Source of the DNA: Phenylobacterium sp. LH3H17 | Lineage (GTDB): Bacteria; Pseudomonadota; Alphaproteobacteria; Caulobacterales; Caulobacteraceae | DNA: 64,000 nt | Assembly: GCF_024298925.1 (NCBI RefSeq) | Contig: NZ_CP101283.1 | Location: 3,043,001 to 3,107,000 of the forward strand | Reading direction: 5' to 3' | In this document: positions 8,180-16,738 of the stretch, one piece after another | Numbering within the stretch: position 1 is the first letter of the stretch | Layout: the number at the start of each line of letters is the position of its first letter | Notes under the pieces: model-generated | The model's input: only the letters and a program-made list of their open reading frames with translations | The model's database searches: none | Told to the model about the DNA's origin: nothing | Program-made: the position numbers and the translations under genes

Positions 8180-10081
8180 CTACGACCCGTCACCCGCCCA
8201 AATCGTTCCCGTTCTGATCGCGCGTTTCAGTGCGTCGCGCTCGCCTTTAAGACGCTCGAGGGCTTCCATGTCGGAACGGCCGCTCAGGTTTCCCTTTGCG
8301 GACCTTATCGCCTCGTCGAGCGCCGCAAGCCTCGAAAGGCCCGCGAAGGCATGCGACCACTGGGATTTCGCACTATCGAGGGAGACATCCGGTTTCATGA
8401 TGGGCGCGCCCGATTTCGCAGCGGCCCGGTCGATGTCTGTCAAGAGCGCGGCAAACCCGCAAGACGCGAGATGGCGTGCGAGGGCTCCAGAGTCAAGGTG
8501 ATCGGTCTCCAAACGGAACCGAATGATTTCCCTGGTCAATTCCACCAGACCCGGATCGCCGAAGCCGCGCGCGGCGAAGGCGTCCTCCAGGTGGTCGTCC
8601 AGCACGCTCGGATCGGCCAGGGCATGGGCGACCATGGCGGCCGCCAGCGGGTCCAGCGAATGGGCCAGACGCTGGGCCGCGGCCCGGCCCATGGCGGTCG
8701 GCGCCGGATCGATCCAGGCAGGACCCGCGCCCCGCCAACCCCTTGATTGACCAAAGTTTCCCCGGCCCTGACGGCCACCCGCGTCGCCGCCCTGCTGGGC
8801 CCGCGGCGACAGCGCATCCATGCGCTGCAGCAGGTCCTCACGATAGGCCTGCGCCAAATCCTTGTCGGCGATGGTCCCCGCCAACTGGCGCAACCGGGCC
8901 TTCAGCCCCGCCCGCCGCTCGGGGGTGTCGAGGGGCTCCTGATCGCGTTCCCGCACGAAAAGCGCGTCGACGAACGGCGTGGTCTGCGACAATTGGGCTC
9001 GGAGCGCCCCAACCCCCTGTTCGCGCAGCACCTCGTCCGGGTCCTTGCCGCCCTCCACCAGTGCGAAGCGGAAACTCTTGCCGGGCTTCAGCATCGGCAG
9101 GGCCCGGTCGATGGCCCGTGACGCAGCCTGGCGCCCGGCGCGATCACCGTCGAAACACAGGGTCGGCTCGGGATGCAGCCGCCACAGCATCTCCATCTGG
9201 TCCTCGGTGAGCGCGGTGCCCAGCGGCGCGACCCCGGCGATCCCCGCCCGCTGACAGGCGATGGCGTCCATATAGCCCTCGACCACGACCACCGGAGGGG
9301 TTTCCGCGCCCGTGGCGGCGGCCAGGATTTTGCGCGCCTCGGCCAGGCCGTAGAGCGAGCGCCCCTTGTGGAAGAGCGGCGACTCCGGACCGTTCAGGTA
9401 CTTGGCGCGGGCCTCCGGATCCATGGCTCGGCCGCCGAACGACAGGACCCGACCCCGGGCGTCGGCGATGGGGAATATGATCCGGTCGCGGAACCGGTCA
9501 TAGGGCGCACCGCCGTCCTCGGGCGCGATCAGCACGCCGCTCTCGACCAGCTCCGGCGGCCTGGCGCCCTTGGCGATCAGATAGTCCTTCAAGGCCGTAC
9601 GGCTGGCCGGCGAGAAGCCCAGGCGGAAGCGGCCCCACTCGGACTCCGGCAGGCCGCGCTTCTCCAGATAGGCCCGCGCCTCGCGGCCCTCCGGCCGGCG
9701 CAGTGCCGCCTCGAACCACTGGGCGGCCAGCTCCAGCCAGTCCGACAGGCCCTGGCGCTGCTTCTCCTGTTCGGCGGCGCGCGGGTCAGCGGCGGGCAGG
9801 GTCAGCCCCGCCTCGGCCGCCAGTCGCTCCACGGCCTCCATGAAGGTCAGCCGCTCTGTCTCCTGCAGGAAGGTGATCAGATCGCCGTTCTTGCCGGACG
9901 AGAAGTCGAAGAACTGGCCCTTGTCGTCGTTGACGTAGAACGACGGGGTCTTCTCCTTGTTGAACGGCGACAGCCCGACATACTCCCGCCCCTGCTTGCG
10001 CAGTTTCACCGTCCGCCCGATCACGTCGGAGGGGCGGAGCCGGGATTTGATCTCGTCGAGGAAATGTTCGTCGAAGCGCAC
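8180..10081 (-). CDS. dnaG: DNA primase DnaG with altered zinc-ribbon
   Basis: This 633-residue primase makes the RNA primers at the replication fork. It has the N-terminal CHC2-type domain (residues about 1-100), the RNAP-basal and Toprim core (VVVEGYMDA, then LCFDGDRAGRQAA) and a C-terminal helicase-binding domain. The zinc ligands are missing: the positions that are Cys, His, Cys, Cys in E. coli are Ser38, Asn41, Asp59 and Ser62 here, though the fold sequence (EKTPSF) is kept. The start is GTG at 10081. It lies upstream of rpoD on the same strand. Confidence 0.96.
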   Translation of the reverse strand: MRFDEHFLDEIKSRLRPSDVIGRTVKLRKQGREYVGLSPFNKEKTPSFYVNDDKGQFFDFSSGKNGDLITFLQETERLTFMEAVERLAAEAGLTLPAADPRAAEQEKQRQGLSDWLELAAQWFEAALRRPEGREARAYLEKRGLPESEWGRFRLGFSPASRTALKDYLIAKGARPPELVESGVLIAPEDGGAPYDRFRDRIIFPIADARGRVLSFGGRAMDPEARAKYLNGPESPLFHKGRSLYGLAEARKILAAATGAETPPVVVVEGYMDAIACQRAGIAGVAPLGTALTEDQMEMLWRLHPEPTLCFDGDRAGRQAASRAIDRALPMLKPGKSFRFALVEGGKDPDEVLREQGVGALRAQLSQTTPFVDALFVRERDQEPLDTPERRAGLKARLRQLAGTIADKDLAQAYREDLLQRMDALSPRAQQGGDAGGRQGRGNFGQSRGWRGAGPAWIDPAPTAMGRAAAQRLAHSLDPLAAAMVAHALADPSVLDDHLEDAFAARGFGDPGLVELTREIIRFRLETDHLDSGALARHLASCGFAALLTDIDRAAAKSGAPIMKPDVSLDSAKSQWSHAFAGLSRLAALDEAIRSAKGNLSGRSDMEALERLKGERDALKRAIRTGTIWAGDGS

Positions 10082-10106
10082 GCGCCATTTGTAGGCCGTC
10101 GGGTGG

Positions 10107-10796
10107 CTATAGGCGACTCAGCTTCTCCGGATTGCGCACCATGTAGATGCCGGCGAGCTTACCGTCTTCGCCGGGCTGGAAGGCCACGGTCATCGGGCCG
10201 TCCTCGGCCTCCAGGATCACGCCCGGATAGCCGTTGATGCGCACCGCGCGGAAGGTCATCGACCAGGGCTCGCCGTCATGGCGCCAGGCCAGGCCCTCCA
10301 GCAGCCGCATGATGTCCTCGCGGCCGATCAGCGGCCGCAGCGACGCCTTCCGCTTGCCCCCGCCGTCGGTGACCATCACCGCGTCCTCCGCCAGCACCGC
10401 CGAGAGCGCCGTCATGTCGCCCCTGGTGGCGGCGGCCATGAAGGCGGCGGCCAGCTTGGCGGCGTCTTCCTGGCTGACCGTGAAGCGGGGTCGGTTGTCC
10501 TTCACATGGGCCCGGGCCCGAGCGGCGAGCTGGCGCACGGCCGCCTCGTTGCGCCCAAGCGTCTCGGCCACGGACTCGTAGTCCTCGTCGAACACATCGT
10601 GCAGCAGGAACACCGCCCGCTCCAGGGGCGACAGCCGCTCCAGGGCCAGCAGGAAGGCCACCGAGACGTCCTCGGCCCGCTCCACGGGATCGACGCTGAG
10701 CTCCTCGATCAGCGGCTCCGGCAGCCAGGGGCCGCGATAGGCCTCCCGCCGTGCCTTGGCTGAGCGCAGGCGGTCGATGCAGAGCCGCGAGGCGGG
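10107..10796 (-). pseudogene. 3' remnant of a SigJ-type ECF sigma factor (region 4 plus SnoaL-like domain)
   Basis: The reading frame encodes the latter part of an ECF41/SigJ-like sigma factor: SRLCIDRLRSAKARREAYRG and PWLPEPL (the end of region 2 and linker, about 10790-10710), region 4 (LSPLERAVFLLHDVFDEDYESVAETL, then NEAAVRQLAARAR), and a C-terminal SnoaL-like domain. Region 2.1-2.3, which binds core polymerase and melts DNA, is missing. There is no ATG or GTG before the GTG at 10685, which would give a 192-residue product. The upstream DNA is in another frame and belongs to a different gene, so this looks like a deletion product. Confidence 0.75.
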
Positions 10797-10941
10797 CCTT
10801 GCGGTCGACCAGCTGGGTGACGAAGCCGAACTTCAGGAAGACCGCCGAGCTGGCCCGCAGCACATGGCGCATGTAGCTCGCGTCATAGCCCCAGGTTCGC
10901 TCCATCTTGTCGATCTGGCTGGCGAGGAATGTCTTCAGCAT
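10786..10941 (-). pseudogene. 5' fragment of a small gene (AhpD/CMD-like N-terminus), truncated
   Basis: ATG at 10941 opens a frame starting MLKTFLASQIDKMERTWGYD and remaining protein-like for about 52 residues, to DRKARLA. It lies 2 bp after the stop of the membrane-protein gene, so it was the second gene of an operon. From memory, the start resembles proteins of the carboxymuconolactone-decarboxylase-like group that carry a later EDCGPCTQ motif; that motif is not present here. After about 10786 the DNA becomes the sigma-factor remnant in a different frame. The formal frame goes on to 10276 but reads as shadow sequence. Confidence 0.6.
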
Positions 10942-10943
10942 GG

Positions 10944-11324
10944 TCAGCGTCCCGGTTTGGGCGCGACCGCCAGCCAGGCCGCCAGCAGGGCTGGCAGGTA
11001 GACGCCGGGGAGGTCGCGGATGACGTCGGCCAGGGGGTTGGCCGAACAGCTGGCGTCGAAGACATGGATCCCCGCGTGCAGCACCAGGAAGGCCGCCCCC
11101 GCCACCAGGGCGGGCCAGCCCTGGACCGGCCGCCAGGCGAACCAGGCCAGGCCCCCGGCGGTCACCAGATAGGCCGCGCCGATGTCCCTGACGAAATGCG
11201 GGTTGTAGGCCCCGGTGGCGGTCACCCCCGGCACAGCGCCGTACCACCAGAACGAGGCGAACAGCATCGCCAGGGCGTTGGCGGCGAGCATTGCGGCCAG
11301 GGCGGCGGCCAGGATGCGGGTCAT
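10944..11324 (-). CDS. small four-helix inner-membrane protein
   Basis: The 126-residue protein has four hydrophobic segments: residues about 4-26, 45-63, 72-92 and 107-121. Between the first two is the motif YNPHFVRDIGAAYL, which is also seen in small DoxX/DUF4345-like membrane proteins. The product is inserted in the cytoplasmic membrane; no function can be assigned. It heads a minus-strand unit with the truncated gene starting at 10941, 2 bp after its stop. Confidence 0.75.
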   Translation of the reverse strand: MTRILAAALAAMLAANALAMLFASFWWYGAVPGVTATGAYNPHFVRDIGAAYLVTAGGLAWFAWRPVQGWPALVAGAAFLVLHAGIHVFDASCSANPLADVIRDLPGVYLPALLAAWLAVAPKPGR

Positions 11325-11392
11325 GGGTTGTCTCCGACTTCGCCCCTAGGACGGTGTAGAGCCTGGCCCTGTGACATCGCCTGAGAAGAAAT

Positions 11393-12088
11393 TCAGCCGA
11401 CCCGCGCCACCCAACCCGGCAGGTCGCGGATGGAAGCCAGTTCCACGAACCGACTGTGGCCCACGGGCGCCTCGGCGACCTCGTGCGCCCAGGTCAGAGG
11501 ATAGGGCACGTGGGCGGCCCAGGATCCGGCCTCGATGGCCGGCAGGATGTCCGATCGCATGGAGTTGCCGCACATCACGGCCTGCCCTGCCCCGGTGCCG
11601 TGCCGCTCGAACACCCGAGCATAGGTCGAGGCGTCCTTCTCGCTGACGATCTCCACGGCGGCGAACAGGTCGCCCAGGCCCGAGGCCGCCAGCTTCTGTT
11701 CCTGGTGCAGCAGGTCGCCCTTGGTGATCAGCACCAGGCGGTAGGCCTTGGAGAGTTCGTCCAGGGCGTCCTCGACCCCGGGCAGGGGCTCGACCGGCTC
11801 GGTCAGCATCTCGCGCCCCACGGCGAGGATCTCGCGGATCACCTTGGACGGCGCCTCGCCCCCGGTCAGCTCCATGGCGGTCTCGATCATGGAAAGGGTG
11901 AAGCCCTTCACCCCGTAGCCGTAGAGCCGCAGGTTGCGCCGCTCGACCTCGGCCAGCTTGGCCTCGAGTTCGCCCCGCTCGGCCACCTCGGCCAGCAGGT
12001 CGCAAAACCGATCATGGTTCAGGCGGAAGATGTTCTCGTTGTGCCAGAGGGTGTCGTCAGCGTCCAAGCCGACCGTGGTGATGCTCAT
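11393..12088 (-). CDS. HAD-superfamily hydrolase
   Basis: This is a haloacid-dehalogenase-like phosphatase of about 231 residues. Motif I is VGLDADDTLWHNE (nucleophile Asp plus the general acid two residues later), motif II is VLITKGD, motif III is the Lys in the segment after it, and motif IV is GNSMRSDILPA. A helical cap lies between motifs I and II. Two ATGs, at 12088 and 12100, and a further upstream start at 12142 are possible; none has a strong ribosome site. I prefer 12088, which places motif I close to the N-terminus. The substrate is not predictable. Confidence 0.85.
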   Translation of the reverse strand: MSITTVGLDADDTLWHNENIFRLNHDRFCDLLAEVAERGELEAKLAEVERRNLRLYGYGVKGFTLSMIETAMELTGGEAPSKVIREILAVGREMLTEPVEPLPGVEDALDELSKAYRLVLITKGDLLHQEQKLAASGLGDLFAAVEIVSEKDASTYARVFERHGTGAGQAVMCGNSMRSDILPAIEAGSWAAHVPYPLTWAHEVAEAPVGHSRFVELASIRDLPGWVARVG

Positions 12089-12178
12089 GGCGATCCACAT
12101 AGCCGCTTGTGCGGCGAAATCGAACCCTGTCGCCCACCGCATCGCCTCCAGAGCGAACGACCTTCCTTGACGCGAAGC

Positions 12179-12496
12179 CTAGGCGGAGCCCTTGCGCTCG
12201 ACGACCAGGATCCGCGCCTCGCCGACCGGATGGGCGACATGTTCGTCCCCGACCTCGGCGATGAACATGTCGGTGGGTTTCAGCCGCACCGACTTCTCGA
12301 CCCCGCCCGCGCGGTAACGCATGTCGACCACCCCATCGAGGACCACGAATACCTCGGGCCCGTCATTGACGTGCCACCGATAGGGCTGGTCGGTCCAATG
12401 CAGCCGGACGCTGGCGCCGTCGATCTCGGCGAGGTCCCGGGCGCCCCAGGCGCGCGGCGCGGTGAAGGCCCGCGCGTCGTCTACGATGATCGGCAC
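12179..12496 (-). CDS. single-domain cupin protein
   Basis: The 105-residue protein fits one cupin barrel: residues about 36-50 (YRWHVNDGPEVFVVLDG) form the first cupin motif and DMFIAEVGDEHVAHPVGEARILVVE the second, with His residues that could bind a metal. The start is GTG at 12496. It begins 4 bp after the stop of the upstream DUF1272 gene, so the two are probably translated from one message. Function unknown; such cupins are often isomerases or dioxygenase-like. Confidence 0.82.
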   Translation of the reverse strand: MPIIVDDARAFTAPRAWGARDLAEIDGASVRLHWTDQPYRWHVNDGPEVFVVLDGVVDMRYRAGGVEKSVRLKPTDMFIAEVGDEHVAHPVGEARILVVERKGSA

Positions 12497-12500
12497 GAGC

Positions 12501-12746
12501 CTAGGCCGCGCAGGCCTTGTGGGACTTGGTGAACCGCTCGGTGGAGGCCGGGAACCGGGACAGGGCAGCCGCCGGCCGGATCGGACGAGAAACGAAATTG
12601 CCGCCGCAGTTGGGGCACGCTCCCCCCAGCCGGGTCTCGACGCAGTCGGCGCAGAAGGTGCATTCGAAGGTGCAGATCATGGCGTCCGGCGCGGCGGCCG
12701 GCAGGTCCTTGTCGCAGCATTCGCAATTGGGTTTCAGGGCCAGCAT
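12501..12746 (-). CDS. DUF1272 zinc-binding protein
   Basis: This 81-residue protein is dominated by a treble-clef/zinc-ribbon pattern: CECC near the N-terminus, then CTFECTFCADC and CPNCGGNF, eight to ten cysteines in all. This is the signature of the DUF1272 family. The ATG at 12746 has GGGAG 7 nt upstream and is preferred over a TTG 6 nt earlier. It probably shares a transcript with the cupin gene. Role unknown. Confidence 0.88.
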   Translation of the reverse strand: MLALKPNCECCDKDLPAAAPDAMICTFECTFCADCVETRLGGACPNCGGNFVSRPIRPAAALSRFPASTERFTKSHKACAA

Positions 12747-12830
12747 CGGCAAACTCCCATGGGTCGAGGCTCGACTATGGACGCCGCCCGCCTGGTCCGA
12801 AATGACGTACTTCCCTCGTTTTCGGCCGCG

Positions 12831-13265
12831 CTACTCGCCGAACCCCTCCCCCGGCTCGATCGGCGACAGCCGCAGGAGCCGCGAATCGGCGACCCCGGCG
12901 GTACGGTGCTTGACGAACTCGCGGTACTCGGGGTCGGCCACCATGGCCAGGAAGGCCGCGGCGTTCGGATATTCGGCGATGAAGGCCAGGTCCCAGGCTT
13001 CGTCCTGCGGGCCGGTCACCATCACCTGCGGCTTGCCCGCCCAGACCTGGCGTCCGCCCAGCCGCGCGAAGATCGGCGCGGTGGTCGCGCCATAGGCGCG
13101 ATAGGCCTCGAGCCCGGTGATCCCCTTCCCGTGGTCGGGATGATCGGGCGGATATTCGGCCAGCGGCTTCACCCGCACGAGGTTCAGCATCTGGATCGGT
13201 TCGTCCCGCGGCAGGGCCTTGAAGATCGCCCAGGCGTCTCGGTCGGGATCGATGTGCGCGGTCAT
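12831..13265 (-). CDS. DUF1330-family protein
   Basis: The 144-residue protein has the dimeric ferredoxin-like fold sequence of DUF1330: PIQMLNLVRVKPLAEYP near residues 23-39, EAYRAYGATTAPIFARLGG, and WDLAFIAEYPNAAAFLAMVADPEY. The start at 13265 is supported by GGAGGAGG 7 nt upstream. No enzymatic activity is established for the family. It is divergent from carA. Confidence 0.86.
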   Translation of the reverse strand: MTAHIDPDRDAWAIFKALPRDEPIQMLNLVRVKPLAEYPPDHPDHGKGITGLEAYRAYGATTAPIFARLGGRQVWAGKPQVMVTGPQDEAWDLAFIAEYPNAAAFLAMVADPEYREFVKHRTAGVADSRLLRLSPIEPGEGFGE

Positions 13266-13291
13266 GACGGGCCTCCTCCCACGAGGGCGCA

Positions 13292-13320
13292 TTGACCGGC
13301 CCTCCGGGACTCACTAACTA
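13292..13320 (+). promoter_or_regulatory. candidate sigma-70 promoter of carA
   Basis: TTGACC at 13292-13297 and TAACTA at 13315-13320 are separated by 17 bp. Transcription from here would give a leader of about 90 nt before the carA ATG at 13417. This is a visual match only. Confidence 0.4.
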
Positions 13321-13416
13321 CGCGGCCGTTTGCGCAACAAGCAGGCAGTTCCAGCGGGCGGGGTTTTCCCTCGGCCGGCCTTCTGCGAGCATGCGACCCA
13401 CTTTAGGAGCCACCCC

Positions 13417-14586
13417 ATGACCACCGACCTGCTTGCTGGTGTCACCGGCCTCCTGGTCCTGGCGGACGGCACGGTCCTGCAGGGGATCGGCGTCGGCGCT
13501 GCGGGCGAGGTGGTGGGCGAGGTCTGCTTCAACACCGCCATGACCGGCTATCAGGAGATCCTCACGGACCCCTCCTACATGTCCCAGATCGTGGCCTTCA
13601 CCTTCCCGCACATGGGCAATACCGGCGTGAACACCGAGGATATCGAGCAGATGTCCGGGTCGGCCAAGACCTCCGCCTGCGGCGCGATCTTCCGCGACGT
13701 GCCCACCGCTCCCGCAAACTGGCGCTCGGAAGGCGACCTCGACACCTGGATGAAGCGCCGCGAGGTCGTGGGCCTGGCCGGGGTCGACACCCGGGCGCTG
13801 ACCCGCGCCATCCGGGAGAAGGGCATGCCGCACGGCGTCATCGCCCATAGCCCGGACGGCAAGTTCGACATCCCGGCCCTGGTGGCCAAAGCCAACGCCT
13901 GGTCGGGCCTGGTGGGTCTGGACCTCGCCAAGGACGCGTCCTGCCTCCAGCCCTTCGTCTATGACGAGGGCCTGTGGACCTGGCCCGAGGGCTACGCCAA
14001 GGCCGGCCAGCCGAAATACGAGGTCGTGGTCCTGGACTATGGCGTGAAGCGCAACATCCTGCGCGCGCTCACCTCAATCGGCGCCCGGGCGACCGTGGTC
14101 CCGGCCAGCACCTCGGCCGAGGATATCCTGGCGCGCAAACCGGACGGGATACTGCTCTCGAACGGCCCCGGGGACCCGGCCGCCACCGGCGAATACGCCG
14201 TGCCGGAGATCAAGAAGCTGGTCGACAGCGGCGTCCCGGTGTTCGGCATCTGCCTGGGCCACCAGATGATGGCGCTCGCCCTGGGCGCCACCACCGTCAA
14301 GATGGAGCAGGGCCATCACGGCGCGAACCACCCGGTCAAGGACATCACCACCGGCAAGGTGGAGATCGTCTCCATGAACCACGGCTTCACCGTCGATCGC
14401 GACAGCCTGCCGGAGCCGGTGGTCGAGACCCATGTCTCGCTGTTCGATGGCACCAACGCCGGTATCGCGCTGAAGGACCGCCCGGTCTTCTCGGTCCAGC
14501 ACCACCCCGAGGCCTCCCCCGGCCCGACGGACTCGCTCTACCTGTTCGAGCGCTTCGCGGGCTTCATGGATTCCGCGGCGAAGTAG
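13417..14586 (+). CDS. carA: carbamoyl-phosphate synthase small (glutaminase) subunit
   Basis: The 389-residue subunit hydrolyses glutamine and channels ammonia to CarB to make carbamoyl phosphate for arginine and pyrimidine synthesis. The N-terminal CPSase domain ([21 protein letters not shown]) is followed by a class I glutamine amidotransferase domain with the nucleophile Cys279 in [14 protein letters not shown] and the catalytic His363 and Glu365 in [14 protein letters not shown] before 13417 sets the start; an in-frame upstream extension to 13330 is not coding-like. carB lies 3.3 kb downstream on the same strand, with unrelated genes between. Confidence 0.97.
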   Translation: MTTDLLAGVTGLLVLADGTVLQGIGVGAAGEVVGEVCFNTAMTGYQEILTDPSYMSQIVAFTFPHMGNTGVNTEDIEQMSGSAKTSACGAIFRDVPTAPANWRSEGDLDTWMKRREVVGLAGVDTRALTRAIREKGMPHGVIAHSPDGKFDIPALVAKANAWSGLVGLDLAKDASCLQPFVYDEGLWTWPEGYAKAGQPKYEVVVLDYGVKRNILRALTSIGARATVVPASTSAEDILARKPDGILLSNGPGDPAATGEYAVPEIKKLVDSGVPVFGICLGHQMMALALGATTVKMEQGHHGANHPVKDITTGKVEIVSMNHGFTVDRDSLPEPVVETHVSLFDGTNAGIALKDRPVFSVQHHPEASPGPTDSLYLFERFAGFMDSAAK

Positions 14587-14597
14587 CCCCAGACATC

Positions 14598-14630
14598 AAA
14601 ACCCCTCCCGCCGCGACGCGACGAGAGGGG
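14598..14630 (-). terminator. intrinsic terminator of the fasciclin gene
   Basis: On the minus strand a CCCCTC...GAGGGG stem with a GC-rich loop is followed directly by TTTT (14601-14598). It lies between the convergent carA and fasciclin genes and fits the latter. The stem is short, so strength is uncertain. Confidence 0.45.
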
Positions 14631-14680
14631 CTCCGGCGAGCCGGGACCGGGGAGACGTCGATCCCGACAGACCACGGCGC

Positions 14681-15262
14681 CTAGGGCATCAGCACCGTGT
14701 CGACGACGTGGATCACCCCGTTCGACTGGTTGACGTCGGCGATGGTCACCCTTGAGGTCCCGCCCTTGGCGTCGTGGACCACCAGGCCGCCGGCCATGGC
14801 CATAACCGTCAGGTTCTCGCCCTGGACCGTCTTCAGAGTGGCCTTCCCGCCGCCAGCCTTCACCATGGCCGAAAGGTCGGCGCCCGACAGTCGGCCCGGC
14901 GCCACGTGATAGGTCAGCACCTTGGTCAGGGTGGCCTTGCTCTCCGGCTTCACCAGGGTCTCGACCGTGCCGGCCGGCAGCTTGGCGAAGGCGCCGTTGG
15001 TCGGGGCGAAGACCGTGAACGGGCCCGCGCTCGCCAAGGTGTCCACTAGGCCCGCGGCCTGCATGGCGGTGACCAGGGTGGTGTGGTCCTTCGAATTGAC
15101 CGCGTTTTCGACGATGTTCTTGGACGGATACATGGCGGCCCCGCCGACCATGACCGACTTTTCCTTGCCCATGGGCGAGATCATTTGAGCAGAAGCCGCG
15201 CCGCCGACGAGAAATGCCATAGCAAAACCGCCGACTAGAGCCGGCATGAACTTATTTTTCAT
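14681..15262 (-). CDS. secreted fasciclin (FAS1) domain protein
   Basis: The 193-residue product has a signal peptide (to about residue 25, GGAASAQ) and one FAS1 domain: NIVENAVNSKDHTTLVTAMQAAGLVDTL, then GPFTVFAPTNGAFAKLP (the H1 motif), the central YHVAPGRL, and the C-terminal NGVIHVVDTVLMP (the H2 motif). FAS1 proteins are extracytoplasmic adhesion or matrix proteins. It lies 120 bp downstream of an ECF sigma/anti-sigma pair on the same strand, so it is a likely target of that sigma factor. Confidence 0.93.
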   Translation of the reverse strand: MKNKFMPALVGGFAMAFLVGGAASAQMISPMGKEKSVMVGGAAMYPSKNIVENAVNSKDHTTLVTAMQAAGLVDTLASAGPFTVFAPTNGAFAKLPAGTVETLVKPESKATLTKVLTYHVAPGRLSGADLSAMVKAGGGKATLKTVQGENLTVMAMAGGLVVHDAKGGTSRVTIADVNQSNGVIHVVDTVLMP

Positions 15263-15308
15263 AGATCGTGTCCCTGAATTACATGCCGCAATCTCGGCGA
15301 CATCAGGA

Positions 15309-15335
15309 ATACGGAGCGGCGTACGGCAGGGATGC
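15309..15335 (-). promoter_or_regulatory. candidate ECF-type promoter of the fasciclin gene
   Basis: Read on the minus strand, GCATCC (15335-15330) and CCGTAT (15314-15309) are 15 bp apart. The pair resembles the CCATCC / CCGAAT elements known for SigK-type sigma factors, though the spacer is one or two bases short. It would give a leader of about 40 nt before the ATG at 15262. Tentative. Confidence 0.3.
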
Positions 15336-15381
15336 GGGTTGGCGCATCTTTTTCGCCGGCGATGCGATGCGTCGGGCCGTC

Positions 15382-16101
15382 TCAGATCCTGGCGAGTTTA
15401 CCGACCGCCGCGACGGGACCCGAGGGGCCGTCGGCCTTGGAGCCGCCCACGGGCTCGACCGAAACCGCCAGCTCCGCGCCCTCGGTCACCATGGCCACCA
15501 TCTCCGGCTTCATCGGCATGGACTTCGAAGCGCCCGGCTCGATCAGGCCCAGCGAGCGCGCCTTGCCGTCTGAGGGGATCAGCCACAGTTCGTGGCTGTG
15601 ATTGGGGTCGGCGCCTGGCGGAACGAGCGAGGCCACCAGCATCGCCTTCCGCGCGGGATCGTAGGCGGCAAGGAACAGCGGCTGGCCCGCCGTGGACGCC
15701 AGGCGGGCGTCCAGCATCGGGGCCATCGGCGGCGGCGCGGTGCGGATCACCACGGGCGGCTGGCTGGCGATCAGGGCGGCCGCGGCGATGCTGGCGGCGG
15801 CCAGGCCCATCGAGCCGATCGCCGTCCCGCGCCACAGGCGCATGCGCTTCATCAAACCGTTGTCATTGGCCGGCAGGGCGCTTTCGATGCGCGCCCAGAG
15901 CCCGGCGGGCGCCTCGACCGGCTCGACGCCCGTCAGCAGGGGCGCCAGGCGCTCGCGCCAGGCATCCACCTCAGCTGCGAAGGTCGGATCGCGAGCGAGG
16001 CGGGCCTCGGCCAGGCCGCGTTCACGCGCCGAGAGCACGCCCAGGGCGTGTTCGGCCGCCAGGGCCTCGTCGTCGTGCAGTTCGGGGCCGATGTCGCTCA
16101 T
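15382..16101 (-). CDS. anti-sigma factor, RskA/ChrR-like
   Basis: The 239-residue protein has an N-terminal anti-sigma domain (DEALAAEHALGVLSARERGLAEARLARD), a single transmembrane helix (IGSMGLAAASIAAAALIA near residue 100) and a periplasmic anti-sigma-K (RskA) domain with NHSHELWLIPSDGKARSLGLI. It should hold its partner sigma factor at the inner membrane until a signal triggers release. ATGA overlap with the sigma gene indicates translational coupling, which supports the pairing. Confidence 0.92.
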   Translation of the reverse strand: MSDIGPELHDDEALAAEHALGVLSARERGLAEARLARDPTFAAEVDAWRERLAPLLTGVEPVEAPAGLWARIESALPANDNGLMKRMRLWRGTAIGSMGLAAASIAAAALIASQPPVVIRTAPPPMAPMLDARLASTAGQPLFLAAYDPARKAMLVASLVPPGADPNHSHELWLIPSDGKARSLGLIEPGASKSMPMKPEMVAMVTEGAELAVSVEPVGGSKADGPSGPVAAVGKLARI

Positions 16102-16652
16102 CGCTCCAGGCACCCCTTGAGCTTGAGCAGACCGCGGCGGATCCAGCTCTTCACGGTGCCGAGCGGAGCGTCCATGCGCTGGGCCAGGGCCTCATAGGTG
16201 ACGCCTTCGAAGAAGGCCGTGCGGATGACCCTCTGGGTCCGCTCGTCCAGCTCGGACAGGCAGCGTCCCAGCGCCTCGCCGTCCTGGGTCGCGGCGAGCA
16301 AGGTCTCGGCGCTGGGCTTGCCGTCGTCGATCTCCAGCTCGTCGACCTGCTCCGCATAGGCCAGCGGGCCCCGGGCGCGCAGGCGGTCGATGGCGCGATT
16401 GCGCGCAATGGTCGAGATCCACGTCATGACGCTGGCCCGGCCCGCCTCGAAGCGGTCGGCCCTTCGCCAGATCGTCAGATAGACCTCCTGCAGCACGTCT
16501 TCGCTCTCATCCCGGTCGGAGAGGATACGGAGACAGACGCCGAAAAGCTTCGAAGACGTGGCCTGGTAAAGTTGTCGCAGGGCTGCGCGATCGCCGGACG
16601 CGATGCGCGGCAACAGGTCGGCGAGCGGGTCGATCGAGGAAGTCGCGTTCAA
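16098..16652 (-). CDS. ECF sigma factor, SigK-like
   Basis: This 184-residue ECF sigma factor has region 2 (LYQATSSKLFGVCLRILSDRDESEDVLQEVYLTIWRRA, then SVMTWISTIARNRAIDRLRAR) and region 4 (RTQRVIRTAFFEGVTYEALAQRMDAPLGTVKSWIRRGLLKLKGCL). There is no ATG before the conserved part; a TTG at 16652 is the only good start. The next gene overlaps by ATGA and encodes its anti-sigma factor. It probably controls the fasciclin gene and perhaps itself. Confidence 0.94.
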   Translation of the reverse strand: MNATSSIDPLADLLPRIASGDRAALRQLYQATSSKLFGVCLRILSDRDESEDVLQEVYLTIWRRADRFEAGRASVMTWISTIARNRAIDRLRARGPLAYAEQVDELEIDDGKPSAETLLAATQDGEALGRCLSELDERTQRVIRTAFFEGVTYEALAQRMDAPLGTVKSWIRRGLLKLKGCLER

Positions 16653-16738
16653 ACCGTGGGTTCGCAGACTGTCTTTACGGGCCTCGAAGCTGCCCTACGC
16701 CTGGGCGGCAAGGCAAGCCAGAAACGGTCGTTTTCCGA

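Noticed and set aside
6182..8746. Long open frame opposite rpoD and dnaG
   Set aside because: It is a codon-bias shadow in GC-rich DNA; it spans two conserved genes on the other strand and has no recognisable domain.
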